Shown here one piece after another: positions 36,329 to 45,823 of a stretch of DNA of 64,000 nucleotides. Below the pieces are notes generated by a model, which was not told the DNA's origin, did no database searches, and saw only the letters and a list, made by a program, of their open reading frames with translations. Within the stretch, counting starts at the first letter, position 1, and every line of letters begins with the position of its first letter. Made by a program: the position numbers and the translations under genes. The stretch covers positions 806,001 through 870,000 of the forward strand of contig OZ245876.1 of the NCBI GenBank assembly GCA_965229445.1, read 5' to 3'. Source of the DNA: Owenweeksia sp965229445. GTDB lineage: Bacteria > Bacteroidota > Bacteroidia > Flavobacteriales > Schleiferiaceae.

Positions 36329-37311
36329 TACTTATTATTTATTGTTTTTAGTAAGCATTGATCAAATACCTCCCCCAAGCTCAAGCCACAATATTCAATC
36401 TGCTTGGGAAGAATGCTTTCCGCACTAAAGCCGGGAACTGTATTCACTTCAATAAAGAAAGGTACTCCATTTTCACTAACGATGTAGTCTACTCTGGCCA
36501 GACCATTCAATTGAAGCTTGCTATAAATGTACTCGCTTTCCTCCATTATTTGCTGATAGGTGCCGGAATCTATTCTTGCCGGAGTAATTTCTTCCGACAA
36601 TCCACTGTACTTGCTCTCGTAATCGAAAAAGTCATTTTGTGGTACAATGTCAGTTACCGCAAAGGCCTTAACCTCACCTGAATGATTGCTAACGGCGCAG
36701 GCTGTCTCCACCCCGGATATCATGGTTTCTATTATCACTTGGCCATCCACTTTAAACGCCTTCTCAATTGCTGGAAGCATTTGGTTCTTGCCGGATACTT
36801 TTGTGACACCTATACTTGAACCACTTCTACTGGGTTTTACAAAACAGGGTAGTCCCACTTTTTCTATTATTTCTTCTACTTCAAAACTATCATCAGGTTG
36901 CAGGTAGAAGGCTTCCGGGATGGTTACACCATATTCTTTTACCACCAGATTACACTCGAGCTTACTAAAGCTTAAGGCGGAAGCAAATTGGTTAGAGGCA
37001 GTTTGTGCCAGTCCTATCAGCTGAAAATATGAGGCCAGGGGGCCATCCTCTCCGGGCGATCCATGCACCGCGTTAAAAACTGCTTCAAACTTAATTTCCT
37101 CGGTGCCCATGGTACATGAGAAATCCTGGCGATTGATACTGAACTGCTCTTCATTATCCGTTAATACATACCAATCCTCTTTGCTGATGATAACCCGATA
37201 AGGTTTAAAGAGCTGGCGACTAAGACTATTGTAGACCATATTTCCTGAGGCGATGGAAATATCATATTCGGAAGAAAAGCCGCCCATTACTACGGCCACA
37301 CAGTGTTTCAT
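36328..37311 (-). CDS. ddl: D-alanine-D-alanine ligase
   Basis: A 327-residue ATP-grasp ligase making the D-Ala-D-Ala dipeptide for peptidoglycan. The start VVMGGFSSEYDISIASG, the FNAVHGSPGEDGPL substrate loop, CFVKPSRSGSSIGVTKV and the FIEVNTVPGFSAESI end with metal-binding Glu and Asn are all present. Upstream gene of the ddl-coaD pair. Confidence 0.95.
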   Translation of the reverse strand: MKHCVAVVMGGFSSEYDISIASGNMVYNSLSRQLFKPYRVIISKEDWYVLTDNEEQFSINRQDFSCTMGTEEIKFEAVFNAVHGSPGEDGPLASYFQLIGLAQTASNQFASALSFSKLECNLVVKEYGVTIPEAFYLQPDDSFEVEEIIEKVGLPCFVKPSRSGSSIGVTKVSGKNQMLPAIEKAFKVDGQVIIETMISGVETACAVSNHSGEVKAFAVTDIVPQNDFFDYESKYSGLSEEITPARIDSGTYQQIMEESEYIYSKLQLNGLARVDYIVSENGVPFFIEVNTVPGFSAESILPKQIEYCGLSLGEVFDQCLLKTINNK

Positions 37312-37401
37312 TAAGCATGGAGAATTTAGGCAAAGTTAAGCTATTGTCAACCTGTGGATGGCAGGATAGAGGGCAGTAATTAACACCCATTGTGAACTTA
37401 T

Positions 37402-38487
37402 TTAAAACTTAAGGGTAAGTTGAGAAGGGGTGACGTTTTCTCTGTCCTGAAGGTTTGATAAGGTAAGGCCGAGTAGTCTGACCGCTCTGGAAGTTTGCAC
37501 TTGACCCAGGAGGTTAAGGGAAGTGCTCCAAATAATATTTGCCTTATTGGTGAAGCTAGATAAGGTGCTGCTGTGGGTATGCTGCTCAAAGTCGTGATAC
37601 CTGATTTTTAAAGTGATTGTTTTTCCTTTGGCCTTGGTTTGCTCTATTCTCCTCATCAGTATTTCAAATATTTTCAATAGTTCCGTCTTAACTTCCTCAA
37701 GAGATTCTAAATCACGGTCAAAAGTTCTTTCTGCACCAATGGACTTTCTGGTTCGATCAGGTTTTACTATACTCTTAGATAATCCTCGTACGATGTTGTA
37801 ATAATGCACTCCGGCTTTACCAAACTCTCTTATGAGCAGAGCCTGATCCCATTGCTTGAGATCGATGCCGTGATGAATTCCAAGGTGGTGCATTTTCTGA
37901 GCCGTCTTTTGCCCAATACCATAAAACTTTTCAATCGGTAGTTCTTCCAGAAAGGGAATTACGTCCTCCGGCATAATAGTCTTTTGACCATTAGGTTTAT
38001 TCATATCTGAAGCAACCTTTGCCAGAAATTTGTTGATAGAGATGCCCGCAGAGGAATGAAGCTGAGTTTTAGCCCGTATTCTCTTTCTGATTTCTTTAGC
38101 TATTCTTGTGGCGGTAGGGATCGCAACTTTTGAATGGGTGACGTCCAGATAAGCTTCATCCAGTGAAAGCGGTTCTACTAGATCTGTAAACTCATGAAAA
38201 ATACTCTGGATTTCTAGGGATACGGCTTTGTATTTGCCGAAATCAGGTGGTATAAAAATCAGTTCCGGACAGCTGCGGTATGCCAGGGCAGAAGGCATGG
38301 CAGATTTCACACCAAACCTCCGGGCTTCATAACTGGCTGCTGCTACTACACCTCGCTCTTTTGAGCCTCCAACTGCCACCGGTTTGCCTTTAAGTTCTGG
38401 ATGATCTCGCTGTTCCACAGAAGCATAAAAGGCATCCATATCGATATGGATAATCTTGCGAATGTATTCTTCCGGAATTTCAGACAT
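37402..38487 (-). CDS. dinB: DNA polymerase IV (Y-family)
   Basis: A 361-residue translesion polymerase. Catalytic acids are visible in IHIDMDAFYASVE (D16) and in the EPLSLDEAYLDVT box near residue 105. Palm, fingers, thumb (helix-hairpin-helix, FYGIGQKTAQKMHHLGI) and little-finger domains are all in place. The last residues lack an obvious QLxLF clamp motif, although PSQLTLKF could be a degenerate version. It is followed upstream in the same direction by a SMUG2-like glycosylase gene, 17 nt away. Confidence 0.95.
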   Translation of the reverse strand: MSEIPEEYIRKIIHIDMDAFYASVEQRDHPELKGKPVAVGGSKERGVVAAASYEARRFGVKSAMPSALAYRSCPELIFIPPDFGKYKAVSLEIQSIFHEFTDLVEPLSLDEAYLDVTHSKVAIPTATRIAKEIRKRIRAKTQLHSSAGISINKFLAKVASDMNKPNGQKTIMPEDVIPFLEELPIEKFYGIGQKTAQKMHHLGIHHGIDLKQWDQALLIREFGKAGVHYYNIVRGLSKSIVKPDRTRKSIGAERTFDRDLESLEEVKTELLKIFEILMRRIEQTKAKGKTITLKIRYHDFEQHTHSSTLSSFTNKANIIWSTSLNLLGQVQTSRAVRLLGLTLSNLQDRENVTPSQLTLKF

Positions 38488-38504
38488 GGGTCTAATGTTC
38501 CAGG

Positions 38505-39206
38505 TTAAGAAGGTTTGGCAGACCTTAAGGTAGTGACAAATTTGTCCAGATAGTGATCAAGATTTTTACGCTTGTATTGCATGATGTAGCGAGGATGTTC
38601 CAGGGGAATTAGTTTCTGAAAGAGCTCTAATTCATGGTTTATTTCAGTGAGAAACTTGTGATTTTTACCGGTACCCAAAATAACGGCCGTTTTAGGTTCG
38701 CTACAGAGCTGATACTGTGACTTTAACTTCACATCCATAAATGGCCTCAGTGCCTTGTAGAGCGACAGGTCATCATAGTAGTTCCAGTTTACCCAATTGC
38801 CCTTGTCATTTTGACGCACAAAACCCAGGGGGCTGACGGCGCCGATGAACCAGTCTTGATAAAACTTTTGTGCTCCACCATAAGCATCGATTAACATGTA
38901 AACAAAACTGGCTGAACTTTCGCGGGTTTGGCCCGGAAACTTAATGTCACAATGTTCCTCAAGCGCATAACTGTCGGTAAAAGGAATTCCCGTGGCTCCG
39001 GCTCCCAGCCTTCCAGGATTTATACCCAAAATCAAGCCTCTCGGTTTTGTATCGGAATAATACTTATAGTAGAATTCCTCAATTACTTTCCAAACCTCCA
39101 GTGTGGCATTTGCATATGGATTTAGAACTTCAACTTTTGCCGGTAGCAATTTGGGGTTAAGATCAAGTTCGCGATAAAAGGTTAGGATTTGTTTAGCCAG
39201 GGTCAT
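38505..39206 (-). CDS. SMUG2-like DNA glycosylase (DUF4918)
   Basis: A 233-residue member of the SMUG2/DUF4918 branch of the uracil-DNA glycosylase superfamily. The motif I region GLILGINPGRLGAGATGIPFTDS resembles the SMUG water-activating loop (GMNPGPFGM in SMUG1), with Asn probably conserved. The late LEHPRYIMQYK block would be the DNA-intercalation loop motif (HPS in SMUG1, here HPR). It is probably a base-excision repair enzyme; the base recognised is unknown. Next to dinB on the same strand. Confidence 0.8.
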   Translation of the reverse strand: MTLAKQILTFYRELDLNPKLLPAKVEVLNPYANATLEVWKVIEEFYYKYYSDTKPRGLILGINPGRLGAGATGIPFTDSYALEEHCDIKFPGQTRESSASFVYMLIDAYGGAQKFYQDWFIGAVSPLGFVRQNDKGNWVNWNYYDDLSLYKALRPFMDVKLKSQYQLCSEPKTAVILGTGKNHKFLTEINHELELFQKLIPLEHPRYIMQYKRKNLDHYLDKFVTTLRSAKPS

Positions 39207-39208
39207 AA

Positions 39209-40987
39209 TTATCGCTTAACCACCTTAATGCTAACGCCATCCGCCTGTTTGATGACGTAAAACCCAGGTACCTGACCCGACAAATCAATTTGATCACAAT
39301 TTTGGCAGTATTCTATCAGCTGCCCATTGATATTAAATACTTCAAAATCACTTCGTGAACCAAAGTAAAACACTCCCTCACTTGGATTTGGAAATACGGA
39401 ATGACCTGGGGAAGATTCGAATTCATCGATACCAACACCAATACCAGTCTGATAGACATTAATAGTTCCACTCACCTGGTTGGCCACAAAGAGCAAGGCT
39501 ATGTTGAGATTTGTTCTGCTGGCCGGTACGAATTCAAGATCTATAGGGCCCAGATCCCCTGCCATGGGGTCATTAGCGGGGAGGTTGAAATCCCGATTTA
39601 ATTCAAACAATTCGAATTGGGGATTGTAAGGATCCGAGATATCGTACACCAAAATGCCCCCCATCTGATACAGACTCACAAAGGCATACCGATTTCCATC
39701 CACTTCTCCTATAGCTACCGCAGATGGTTCGGCACCCATATTGTCGCTTTGTAGTTTATATGAGTTGTTGCTGTTCGCAGATGAGTTGAAATTTACAGCG
39801 TGGGTGGAAGCCAGTAATTGAGCAATTTGATCCCCACTATTCCAAATTTCTGTCCCGGAGCTATCCCAGATACTGACTGATCTGCTGCCAAAAGATAACA
39901 GGCTATCATGGAGAAAGTCACCATTGTGATCTCCAAAAACGGAGGTGATAAAGAGCCTTCCCAACACTGTGTCCTGTAATAGGTGTGATAGATTGGTGAA
40001 TTTACTGGGATCAACAGGCTGATTTTTAACACGAACACTTTCATTGAAGCCAGAATATTCTCGCGGAGCACCCTGGTTCACGCTGAAGGTAAAATCGCTT
40101 CCCGCATGGCTAAAAGATTCTATGTCAGAAGGTTGATGAATTCCATATAAACCTTGATAGGTATCAATCATTATGGAATTTGCTTGATCTGAAGCATCCA
40201 ATCCCTTCATACCATAATCTCTATAACCCAGACCAAGCACAGTATCAATTTTGGCGCTCGGTATATCAACAACTGCCACTGCATTGTTTTCCTGCAGCAC
40301 TATGTAAGCCGTTTGGTTGTCGGAACTAAAGGCTATTGCTTCGGGTTCCACATCCTCCGAGGGATTTTGGCCTGCATTGGAGTAAATATGAATTAGAGGG
40401 TCATAGTTAGTAGTGTCGAGGCGTGTGAAATCTACCGTTTTAACATCTGCCTGAGTAATAAAATTCACACCGGCTGCGGTATTTATAATATTTACGGTAC
40501 CGGGAGGATCGGTTGAGTAATTGGCGTCGGGAATTCCTTCATTGGCGATAATCAGGCTTATATCATCATGGCTAAATTTCATCCGATCGGGAGTAACACC
40601 CAGGCTTAGTTGTTTGCGATAAACGCCATTACTGGTATAAATCAAGAGCTTTCCTGGTAGTTGAGCAGAGCTGCCATCTCCAGCCACAAAAACAAACCCG
40701 CTGGCTGATTCAATACATCTGATTTTACTAATGAATCCGCTTACGTCAACTGTTTGTAAAACATTGGGTTTATATATGTCTGAGTAATCAATAATCTCAA
40801 ATCCATTGGCCTGCTGATTTACAGAATAGAGCTGCTGTACCGTATGATCGAAGCTGATATAGCCGGTGGCTGATGAATCAAAGGCTCCGGCCTTGTATGT
40901 GTGCGCAATCGCAAAAGGTAAATTTTGCGACTGTAAGCCTGAAAATGCTATCAACATTAGAATTAAAAGGGAGCAAATACGTTTCAT
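39209..40987 (-). CDS. Choice-of-anchor I secreted protein with T9SS sorting domain
   Basis: About 592 residues from the ATG at 40987. A signal peptide ends near LQSQ. The body is a choice-of-anchor I beta-propeller; ANEGIPDANYSTDPPGTVNII and EDVEPEAIAFSSDNQTAYIVLQENNAV are characteristic of this alkaline-phosphatase-associated family. The C-terminus (from ~residue 515) is a T9SS type A domain with HSVFPNPSEGVFYF and a basic end VVKR. Expected on the cell surface or secreted; related proteins are found with extracellular phosphatases or nucleases. Confidence 0.88.
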   Translation of the reverse strand: MKRICSLLILMLIAFSGLQSQNLPFAIAHTYKAGAFDSSATGYISFDHTVQQLYSVNQQANGFEIIDYSDIYKPNVLQTVDVSGFISKIRCIESASGFVFVAGDGSSAQLPGKLLIYTSNGVYRKQLSLGVTPDRMKFSHDDISLIIANEGIPDANYSTDPPGTVNIINTAAGVNFITQADVKTVDFTRLDTTNYDPLIHIYSNAGQNPSEDVEPEAIAFSSDNQTAYIVLQENNAVAVVDIPSAKIDTVLGLGYRDYGMKGLDASDQANSIMIDTYQGLYGIHQPSDIESFSHAGSDFTFSVNQGAPREYSGFNESVRVKNQPVDPSKFTNLSHLLQDTVLGRLFITSVFGDHNGDFLHDSLLSFGSRSVSIWDSSGTEIWNSGDQIAQLLASTHAVNFNSSANSNNSYKLQSDNMGAEPSAVAIGEVDGNRYAFVSLYQMGGILVYDISDPYNPQFELFELNRDFNLPANDPMAGDLGPIDLEFVPASRTNLNIALLFVANQVSGTINVYQTGIGVGIDEFESSPGHSVFPNPSEGVFYFGSRSDFEVFNINGQLIEYCQNCDQIDLSGQVPGFYVIKQADGVSIKVVKR

Positions 40988-41117
40988 AAACACCTTATTA
41001 AGGAAGGCCTAAATTAGTAAAGCCAGTTCAAATCTATCGCTTTTGTCAGCTCTAATGAGGCATCGGACAGACATATAAAGACGAGACAATAACTGATAGA
41101 CAAAGTCTAATTAAATA

Positions 41118-41150
41118 TTTGTGAAGTTTGCTTAAGAAAGGGCATCTTTG
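41118..41150 (+). promoter_or_regulatory. Putative promoter of a small RNA
   Basis: TTTG at 41118-41121, a 21-nt spacer, and CATCTTTG at 41143-41150 (one mismatch from TAnnTTTG). No protein gene follows on this strand before the terminator at 41207-41232. Confidence 0.4.
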
Positions 41151-41155
41151 AATAT

Positions 41156-41233
41156 ACAACAAGGATTGATCTCTTCTGAGGCAATTCTTGATTGGTTGGT
41201 TGATTGAGCCCCGCTTCGTGCGGGGTTTTTTTG
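41156..41233 (+). ncRNA. Candidate small RNA (~75 nt)
   Basis: Bounded on the left by the predicted start point of the promoter at 41118-41150 and on the right by a strong + strand terminator. Both neighbouring genes run leftward, so nothing else explains a + strand terminator here. The transcript would hold a repeated TTGATTGG/TTGGTTGATTG stretch before the terminator stem. No known RNA family is recognised. Confidence 0.4.
41207..41232 (+). terminator. Strong intrinsic terminator with no upstream gene on its strand
   Basis: CCCCGC-TTCG-TGCGGGG stem with an ultra-stable tetraloop, followed by seven T. It points rightward into the end of hemD, which is transcribed leftward. Confidence 0.85.
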
Positions 41234-41252
41234 TTGCGAAGATCTTATTTGA

Positions 41253-41969
41253 TCAGGTGTTCACAAAGTGGGTGGTAACCTTGTTTATCAGTGAGTAAGC
41301 GGTGGGCTCATCGGCTAATACTTTGGGATTATTACACCTGTAGTGCACCGCTTCTGCTGTGGCCGCACCAATGCAAAAAATAGGGGTTGTTAAGTCGGGC
41401 TGATTAGCACTGAAAAAACTATAAACCGCAGAGGGAGAGAAAAACATGATCGCATCTATGTTTTCCATGGAAAGCTTTTCAGACGACATATTGATATCAA
41501 ACACCTCGGTTCTATTTACCGATATACCTTTGGTTTTAAGATATTCTGGTAAGTCATTTAAGGTCTGCGTTCCACAGAAAAAGTCTACTGCTTTAAGCTC
41601 GGCATTTCTGGCAATAATTTGTGCTAAACTAAGCGCATTCGTACTCTTCGCTGCCACTTCAATACCCATTTGATGAAGCATTTCCGTAACCTTGATACCA
41701 ACCGTGAAGGTTTTTTTTGGAATTAACTTAATGGTGTCGTTCGCCAAAAGATCCTTCAAGCTTCGTATTGATCCCTTGGTGGTAAAAATTCTGGCTTGAG
41801 TATCAGGGTCATTTAGGCGAGTGGCAAACTCTGTTTTGTTGTATGAAATTGAAAATGTGACAAAATCCTTCTGAATAAGTTTGATACCATTTGACGCAAG
41901 ACAATGCTCCAAATTCTCATCCAGCATTTTTGTAGAAAGTAAAACAGGTTGATCACCTTTCAATCTCAT
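41253..41969 (-). CDS. hemD: Uroporphyrinogen-III synthase
   Basis: About 238 residues from the ATG at 41969 (the frame extends to a TTG at 41996). HemD is poorly conserved, but two similar alpha/beta halves are visible: VLLSTKMLDENLEHCL with IFTTKGSIRSL in the first and FFCGTQTLNDLPEYL with AIMFFSPSAVYSFF and IFCIGAATAEAV in the second. The phrase FFSPSAVYSF followed by CIGAATAEAV is typical of HemD. Closes the tetrapyrrole ring in haem synthesis. Confidence 0.85.
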   Translation of the reverse strand: MRLKGDQPVLLSTKMLDENLEHCLASNGIKLIQKDFVTFSISYNKTEFATRLNDPDTQARIFTTKGSIRSLKDLLANDTIKLIPKKTFTVGIKVTEMLHQMGIEVAAKSTNALSLAQIIARNAELKAVDFFCGTQTLNDLPEYLKTKGISVNRTEVFDINMSSEKLSMENIDAIMFFSPSAVYSFFSANQPDLTTPIFCIGAATAEAVHYRCNNPKVLADEPTAYSLINKVTTHFVNT

Positions 41970-42169
41970 ACTTCGTTTTATCGAGACAAGTTGCAAATAG
42001 CATAGTTTGAAGCATATCCATTAATTGCCGTCCTGGAGAAATTAAACAAAGGCTCCAAGATATTGTTCTATCTAAACATATCCACATTGGATATCATCTT
42101 TAAGCATATGTCAATTATCGGACAAGCAATATTAAATGTCAAAGCCACATTTGTATAAAATTAATTGAA

Positions 42170-42883
42170 ATGAAGAGATTTTACACTGCTTTATTGTGCA
42201 TTGCCCTGCTACCACTTGGAGCTCAGGTTGCTGACAAAAGCGTAACTGATTGTGCAGGGACCACCAAGTCTATTCATGGAATACTTGGATCGGGAAAAGT
42301 ATTGGTGGTAGCCTCCAAGGGATTGGATTGCAGTATATGTAAAAACTCCGCTCCAGACGTGCAGAATTTTGCCGCTCAGAATGTAGGCACAATTGAGGTG
42401 TGGGGAGCCATGACCTTCACTTACAGTTCCAATACCCCGAGCTGTTCTCAGGTGGATAATTGGGTTAACACTTACAACTGGAGCGATGTTTTTGCTTTTG
42501 TAGATAGCGACAGACATTGGTTTAAGACAGGTACGCCCAGATACCTGGTTTATGATCCTTCAGATTTTAGTATTGCATACACTGGCGCAAGTCGTTCCAC
42601 GGCATTTCAAACGGCCATTAATCTTGCCAATTCAGTTGGGATAGAGGCTTGGTCAATTCAGGACATTGAAATTGTAAATATTCCCGGAGGTATGGACATC
42701 AATAATCTAAGTGATGGAGCCTTTTTTAGCCTGTATAGTCTCACCGGAAAAGTGGTAAAAGAAGGAGTGGTGGACAGTAATAATAAGCACATTAGTACCC
42801 AGGATTTCAACTCTGGCATCTACCTTTTGATGCTGCAAACTGAGGCTGGAACAAAAACCGTGAGGAAAATATTTGTGAATTAA
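42170..42883 (+). CDS. Secreted thioredoxin-like CxxC protein with T9SS sorting domain
   Basis: A 237-residue protein: signal peptide ending near LPLGAQ; a domain with GLDCSICKNSAPDVQNFA near residue 53, a CxxC placed as in thioredoxin-fold proteins at the start of helix 1; then a GTPRYLVYDPSDFSIAYTG strand including a Pro reminiscent of the cis-Pro loop. The last ~65 residues are a T9SS type A domain ending with TKTVRKIFVN. A secreted redox function is inferred; the fold assignment is moderate. Followed by a terminator. Confidence 0.8.
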   Translation: MKRFYTALLCIALLPLGAQVADKSVTDCAGTTKSIHGILGSGKVLVVASKGLDCSICKNSAPDVQNFAAQNVGTIEVWGAMTFTYSSNTPSCSQVDNWVNTYNWSDVFAFVDSDRHWFKTGTPRYLVYDPSDFSIAYTGASRSTAFQTAINLANSVGIEAWSIQDIEIVNIPGGMDINNLSDGAFFSLYSLTGKVVKEGVVDSNNKHISTQDFNSGIYLLMLQTEAGTKTVRKIFVN

Positions 42884-42903
42884 GGTTAATTGGTTGAATA
42901 GGA

Positions 42904-42939
42904 GAGCCTTTGCCTGACTGTGGGTAGAGGCTTTTTTTA
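42904..42939 (+). terminator. Intrinsic terminator
   Basis: AGCCT...AGGCT stem followed by TTTTTTT, about 20 nt past the stop of the secreted CxxC protein gene. Confidence 0.7.
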
Positions 42940-42980
42940 TGGATATACATCAACAAGCTCTCCAGGTGGATTGATAAGCG

Positions 42981-42988
42981 TACCTTTG
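42981..42988 (+). promoter_or_regulatory. Putative -7 box for typA
   Basis: TACCTTTG exactly matches TAnnTTTG, 26 nt before the typA ATG. No clear -33 element. Confidence 0.4.
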
Positions 42989-43014
42989 CCGCCATTTTTA
43001 AGAAGGCAAAACCC

Positions 43015-44811
43015 ATGAATCTGAGAAACATAGCCATAATTGCACACGTTGACCACGGGAAAACCACTCTGGTAGATAAGATGCTCCTGGCAGGTAAATT
43101 ATTTAGCGACCACGAAACGCCAGGCGATTTGATTATGGATTCAAATGATCTGGAAAAAGAACGCGGTATCACCATATTGGCGAAAAACGTATCCGTACGT
43201 TATAAGGATCACAAGATAAATATCCTTGATACACCCGGACACAGCGATTTTGGCGGCGAGGTAGAACGGGTACTCAATATGGCGGATGGTGTGGTACTTT
43301 TAGTAGATGCCTTTGAAGGGCCCATGCCTCAGACTCGTTTTGTTTTGTCAAAGGCGCTGGAACTAGGCTTAAAGCCAATTGTAGTCATTAACAAGGTGGA
43401 TAAGCCAAACTGTACGCCAGAGGAAGTTCATGAAATGGTATTTGATCTCATGTTTAACCTCGATGCTACTGAAGAACAGTTGGACTTTCCCAGTGTTTAT
43501 GGCAGTGCAAAACAAGGATGGATGAGCGAGGACTGGAAGTCACCCACTACCGATATTACCTATCTACTTGATACGATAGTAAAGGAGATTCCGGCTCCTG
43601 AGGTGGAAGAAGGTACCCCACAGATGCTAATTACCAGTCTTGATTATTCCTCCTTTATTGGCAGGATTGCGATCGGACGAGTTTCCCGTGGAAGTTTAAA
43701 AGCCAATCAACCGGTTACACTCGTAAAGCGTGACGGCACGAAGGTTAAGTCGAGAATTAAAGAACTCTTTGTATTTGAAGGATTCGAAAAGCGCAAAGTT
43801 GAATTAGTGGAGAGTGGCGAGATCTGTGCCATTACTGGTATCGATGGTTTTGAAATTGGTGATACGGTAGCAGATTTCGAAAACCCAGAAGCTCTGCCTA
43901 CTATCAGGATTGATGAGCCCACTATGAGCATGACCTTTACCATTAATGATTCACCATTTTTTGGAAAGGAAGGCAAGTATGTTACTTCACGGCATATCAA
44001 AGAAAGACTGGCCAAGGAAACTGAGAAAAATCTGGCTCTGAGAGTAGAGGAAACTGACTCAGCAGACACCTTTAGAGTATATGGCCGGGGAGTTCTGCAC
44101 TTATCAGTACTCATTGAAACCATGCGTCGCGAAGGTTACGAGATGCAGATCGGTCAGCCACAGGTGATTCTTAAAGAGATAGACGGTGTCAAGCACGAAC
44201 CGGTGGAGGATTTATTCATTGATCTTCCGGAGGAGGTTAGCGGGAAGGCCATTGAAGCTATTACTTTGCGCAAGGGAGAGATGTTACAAATGGTCCCAAA
44301 AGGTGATCAGATGCACCTGGAATTTGAAGTGCCATCAAGAGGAATTATTGGTTTGAGAAACTATTTATTAACTGCTACCGCAGGTGAAGCGGTTATGAGC
44401 CATAGGTTTAAAGAATTTCAACCTTACAAAGGGGAAGTGCCGGGACGACAGAACGGCTCACTAATTGCCCTGGAGACCGGCACATCCATACCTTATTCAC
44501 TGAATAATCTTCAGGATAGAGGCAGGTTTTTTATTCCACCAAACCAAAATATCTATGAGGGTCAGGTAATTGGGGAAAACAATCGTGCGGGTGACCTTAC
44601 GGTAAATGTTACCAAGGCCAAGAAGATGTCAAATATGCGTTCATCTGGTGCGGATGAGAAAACCAGAATAGCCCCACATATTGAGTTTTCTCTTGAGGAG
44701 GCTCTGGAATATATTCAGGGCGATGAGTATGTAGAGGTGACGCCAGAATCTATCCGTCTTCGCAAGGTTCTTTTAAAGGAGCATGAGCGCAAGCGGGCGG
44801 GGAACAAATAA
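43015..44811 (+). CDS. typA: Ribosome-associated GTPase TypA/BipA
   Basis: A 598-residue translational GTPase. G1 AHVDHGKTT (residues ~8-16), G2 ERGITI, G3 DTPGHSDFGGEVERVL and G4 NKVDKP are present, followed by EF-G-like domains II, III and V and the TypA-specific C-terminal domain (RSSGADEKTRIAPHIEFSLEEALEYI near residue 540). Acts in ribosome assembly and stress adaptation. Confidence 0.98.
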   Translation: MNLRNIAIIAHVDHGKTTLVDKMLLAGKLFSDHETPGDLIMDSNDLEKERGITILAKNVSVRYKDHKINILDTPGHSDFGGEVERVLNMADGVVLLVDAFEGPMPQTRFVLSKALELGLKPIVVINKVDKPNCTPEEVHEMVFDLMFNLDATEEQLDFPSVYGSAKQGWMSEDWKSPTTDITYLLDTIVKEIPAPEVEEGTPQMLITSLDYSSFIGRIAIGRVSRGSLKANQPVTLVKRDGTKVKSRIKELFVFEGFEKRKVELVESGEICAITGIDGFEIGDTVADFENPEALPTIRIDEPTMSMTFTINDSPFFGKEGKYVTSRHIKERLAKETEKNLALRVEETDSADTFRVYGRGVLHLSVLIETMRREGYEMQIGQPQVILKEIDGVKHEPVEDLFIDLPEEVSGKAIEAITLRKGEMLQMVPKGDQMHLEFEVPSRGIIGLRNYLLTATAGEAVMSHRFKEFQPYKGEVPGRQNGSLIALETGTSIPYSLNNLQDRGRFFIPPNQNIYEGQVIGENNRAGDLTVNVTKAKKMSNMRSSGADEKTRIAPHIEFSLEEALEYIQGDEYVEVTPESIRLRKVLLKEHERKRAGNK

Positions 44812-44832
44812 TCTGGATTATATTCACGGCTT

Positions 44833-45711
44833 ATGGCCGGACTGAAGAATAGATTAGGAAAGTATTTAAGAGACAAGCTTGGTATAACCGCGCTTCAGCA
44901 CCGGGTAAGCTCTCAGTTAAACTTTCAGATGGCTTTCTTGAATTTCACTTCCCCCGAAGTTTTAAAAATTCCGGAAGAGTTATTGGTCTCAATTCAGAAG
45001 GATTTACAACTGAGGTATGGAGTAACGGAATTTGTCCCGGCCATCCATAAGAATGATGTTATGTTTCAGCATCACCTGTATCACAGTCCGGATATTGCGG
45101 AGGCTTTGAAGCATTATTTCGTAGTTGGTGCAAGATTGAGTATTGCGATTTCGGAGCATATGAGCGTTTCGTCTAAGGAGGAAATCTTGGATTTTGGTGC
45201 CGGATATGGAAGGTTAACGCGTTTCCTCTCCGAGTTTTATCCCAAGAATAATCTCGTGGCATCTGAAGTCAAACCTGGGGCCGTAAAATTCCTTGATGCT
45301 CATCTTGGTGTACCCGGGTTTAGCCATGCTATCAAACCTGAATTATTCCCCCAGAGGATGTTTGGAGGAATTGTTGCCATATCGGTCTTTACACACCTAC
45401 CCCAGGAGCTTTTTGAAAGCTGGTTAAAAAGCCTTGCAGGTTCCCTTACAAGAGAGGGCGTAATCTTCTTGACTTACAATGATATTGATAGGTCTAAGCA
45501 ATCTGCTGGGAAGGATTTTTTCTATACCACACAATCGGAGGATTCGTTTTTTATTACCACAGACCGCCTGGACCAGGGAGAGGAATACGGTCTCACCTTT
45601 ATATCCAGGAATTATTTGGAAAAGATAGCCAAGCTCTGTCAACTAAGTGTTGATTTTATAGATTCAGAAGCTTTTGGCAGTCAAAGCGTCGCCTTACTGC
45701 ATAAGGTTTAA
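44833..45711 (+). CDS. Class I SAM-dependent methyltransferase
   Basis: A 292-residue protein with a methyltransferase core starting near residue 115: motif I EILDFGAGYGRLTRFL binds SAM, and ISVFTHLPQELFESWLKSL is the post-motif III region. The N-terminal ~110 residues are a helical extension of unknown role. Lies 21 nt after typA on the same strand and may be co-transcribed. The substrate is not evident. Confidence 0.85.
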   Translation: MAGLKNRLGKYLRDKLGITALQHRVSSQLNFQMAFLNFTSPEVLKIPEELLVSIQKDLQLRYGVTEFVPAIHKNDVMFQHHLYHSPDIAEALKHYFVVGARLSIAISEHMSVSSKEEILDFGAGYGRLTRFLSEFYPKNNLVASEVKPGAVKFLDAHLGVPGFSHAIKPELFPQRMFGGIVAISVFTHLPQELFESWLKSLAGSLTREGVIFLTYNDIDRSKQSAGKDFFYTTQSEDSFFITTDRLDQGEEYGLTFISRNYLEKIAKLCQLSVDFIDSEAFGSQSVALLHKV

Positions 45712-45823
45712 GAACAAAGCAAGCTACTATCAGCTCTCATCACCAGCTAAGCTTGAGATGCTTTTCAGAAGTATATTCAGGTTGGAGTTATTGCCTGGCC
45801 TTAGACAACATTTGTAGAGATTT

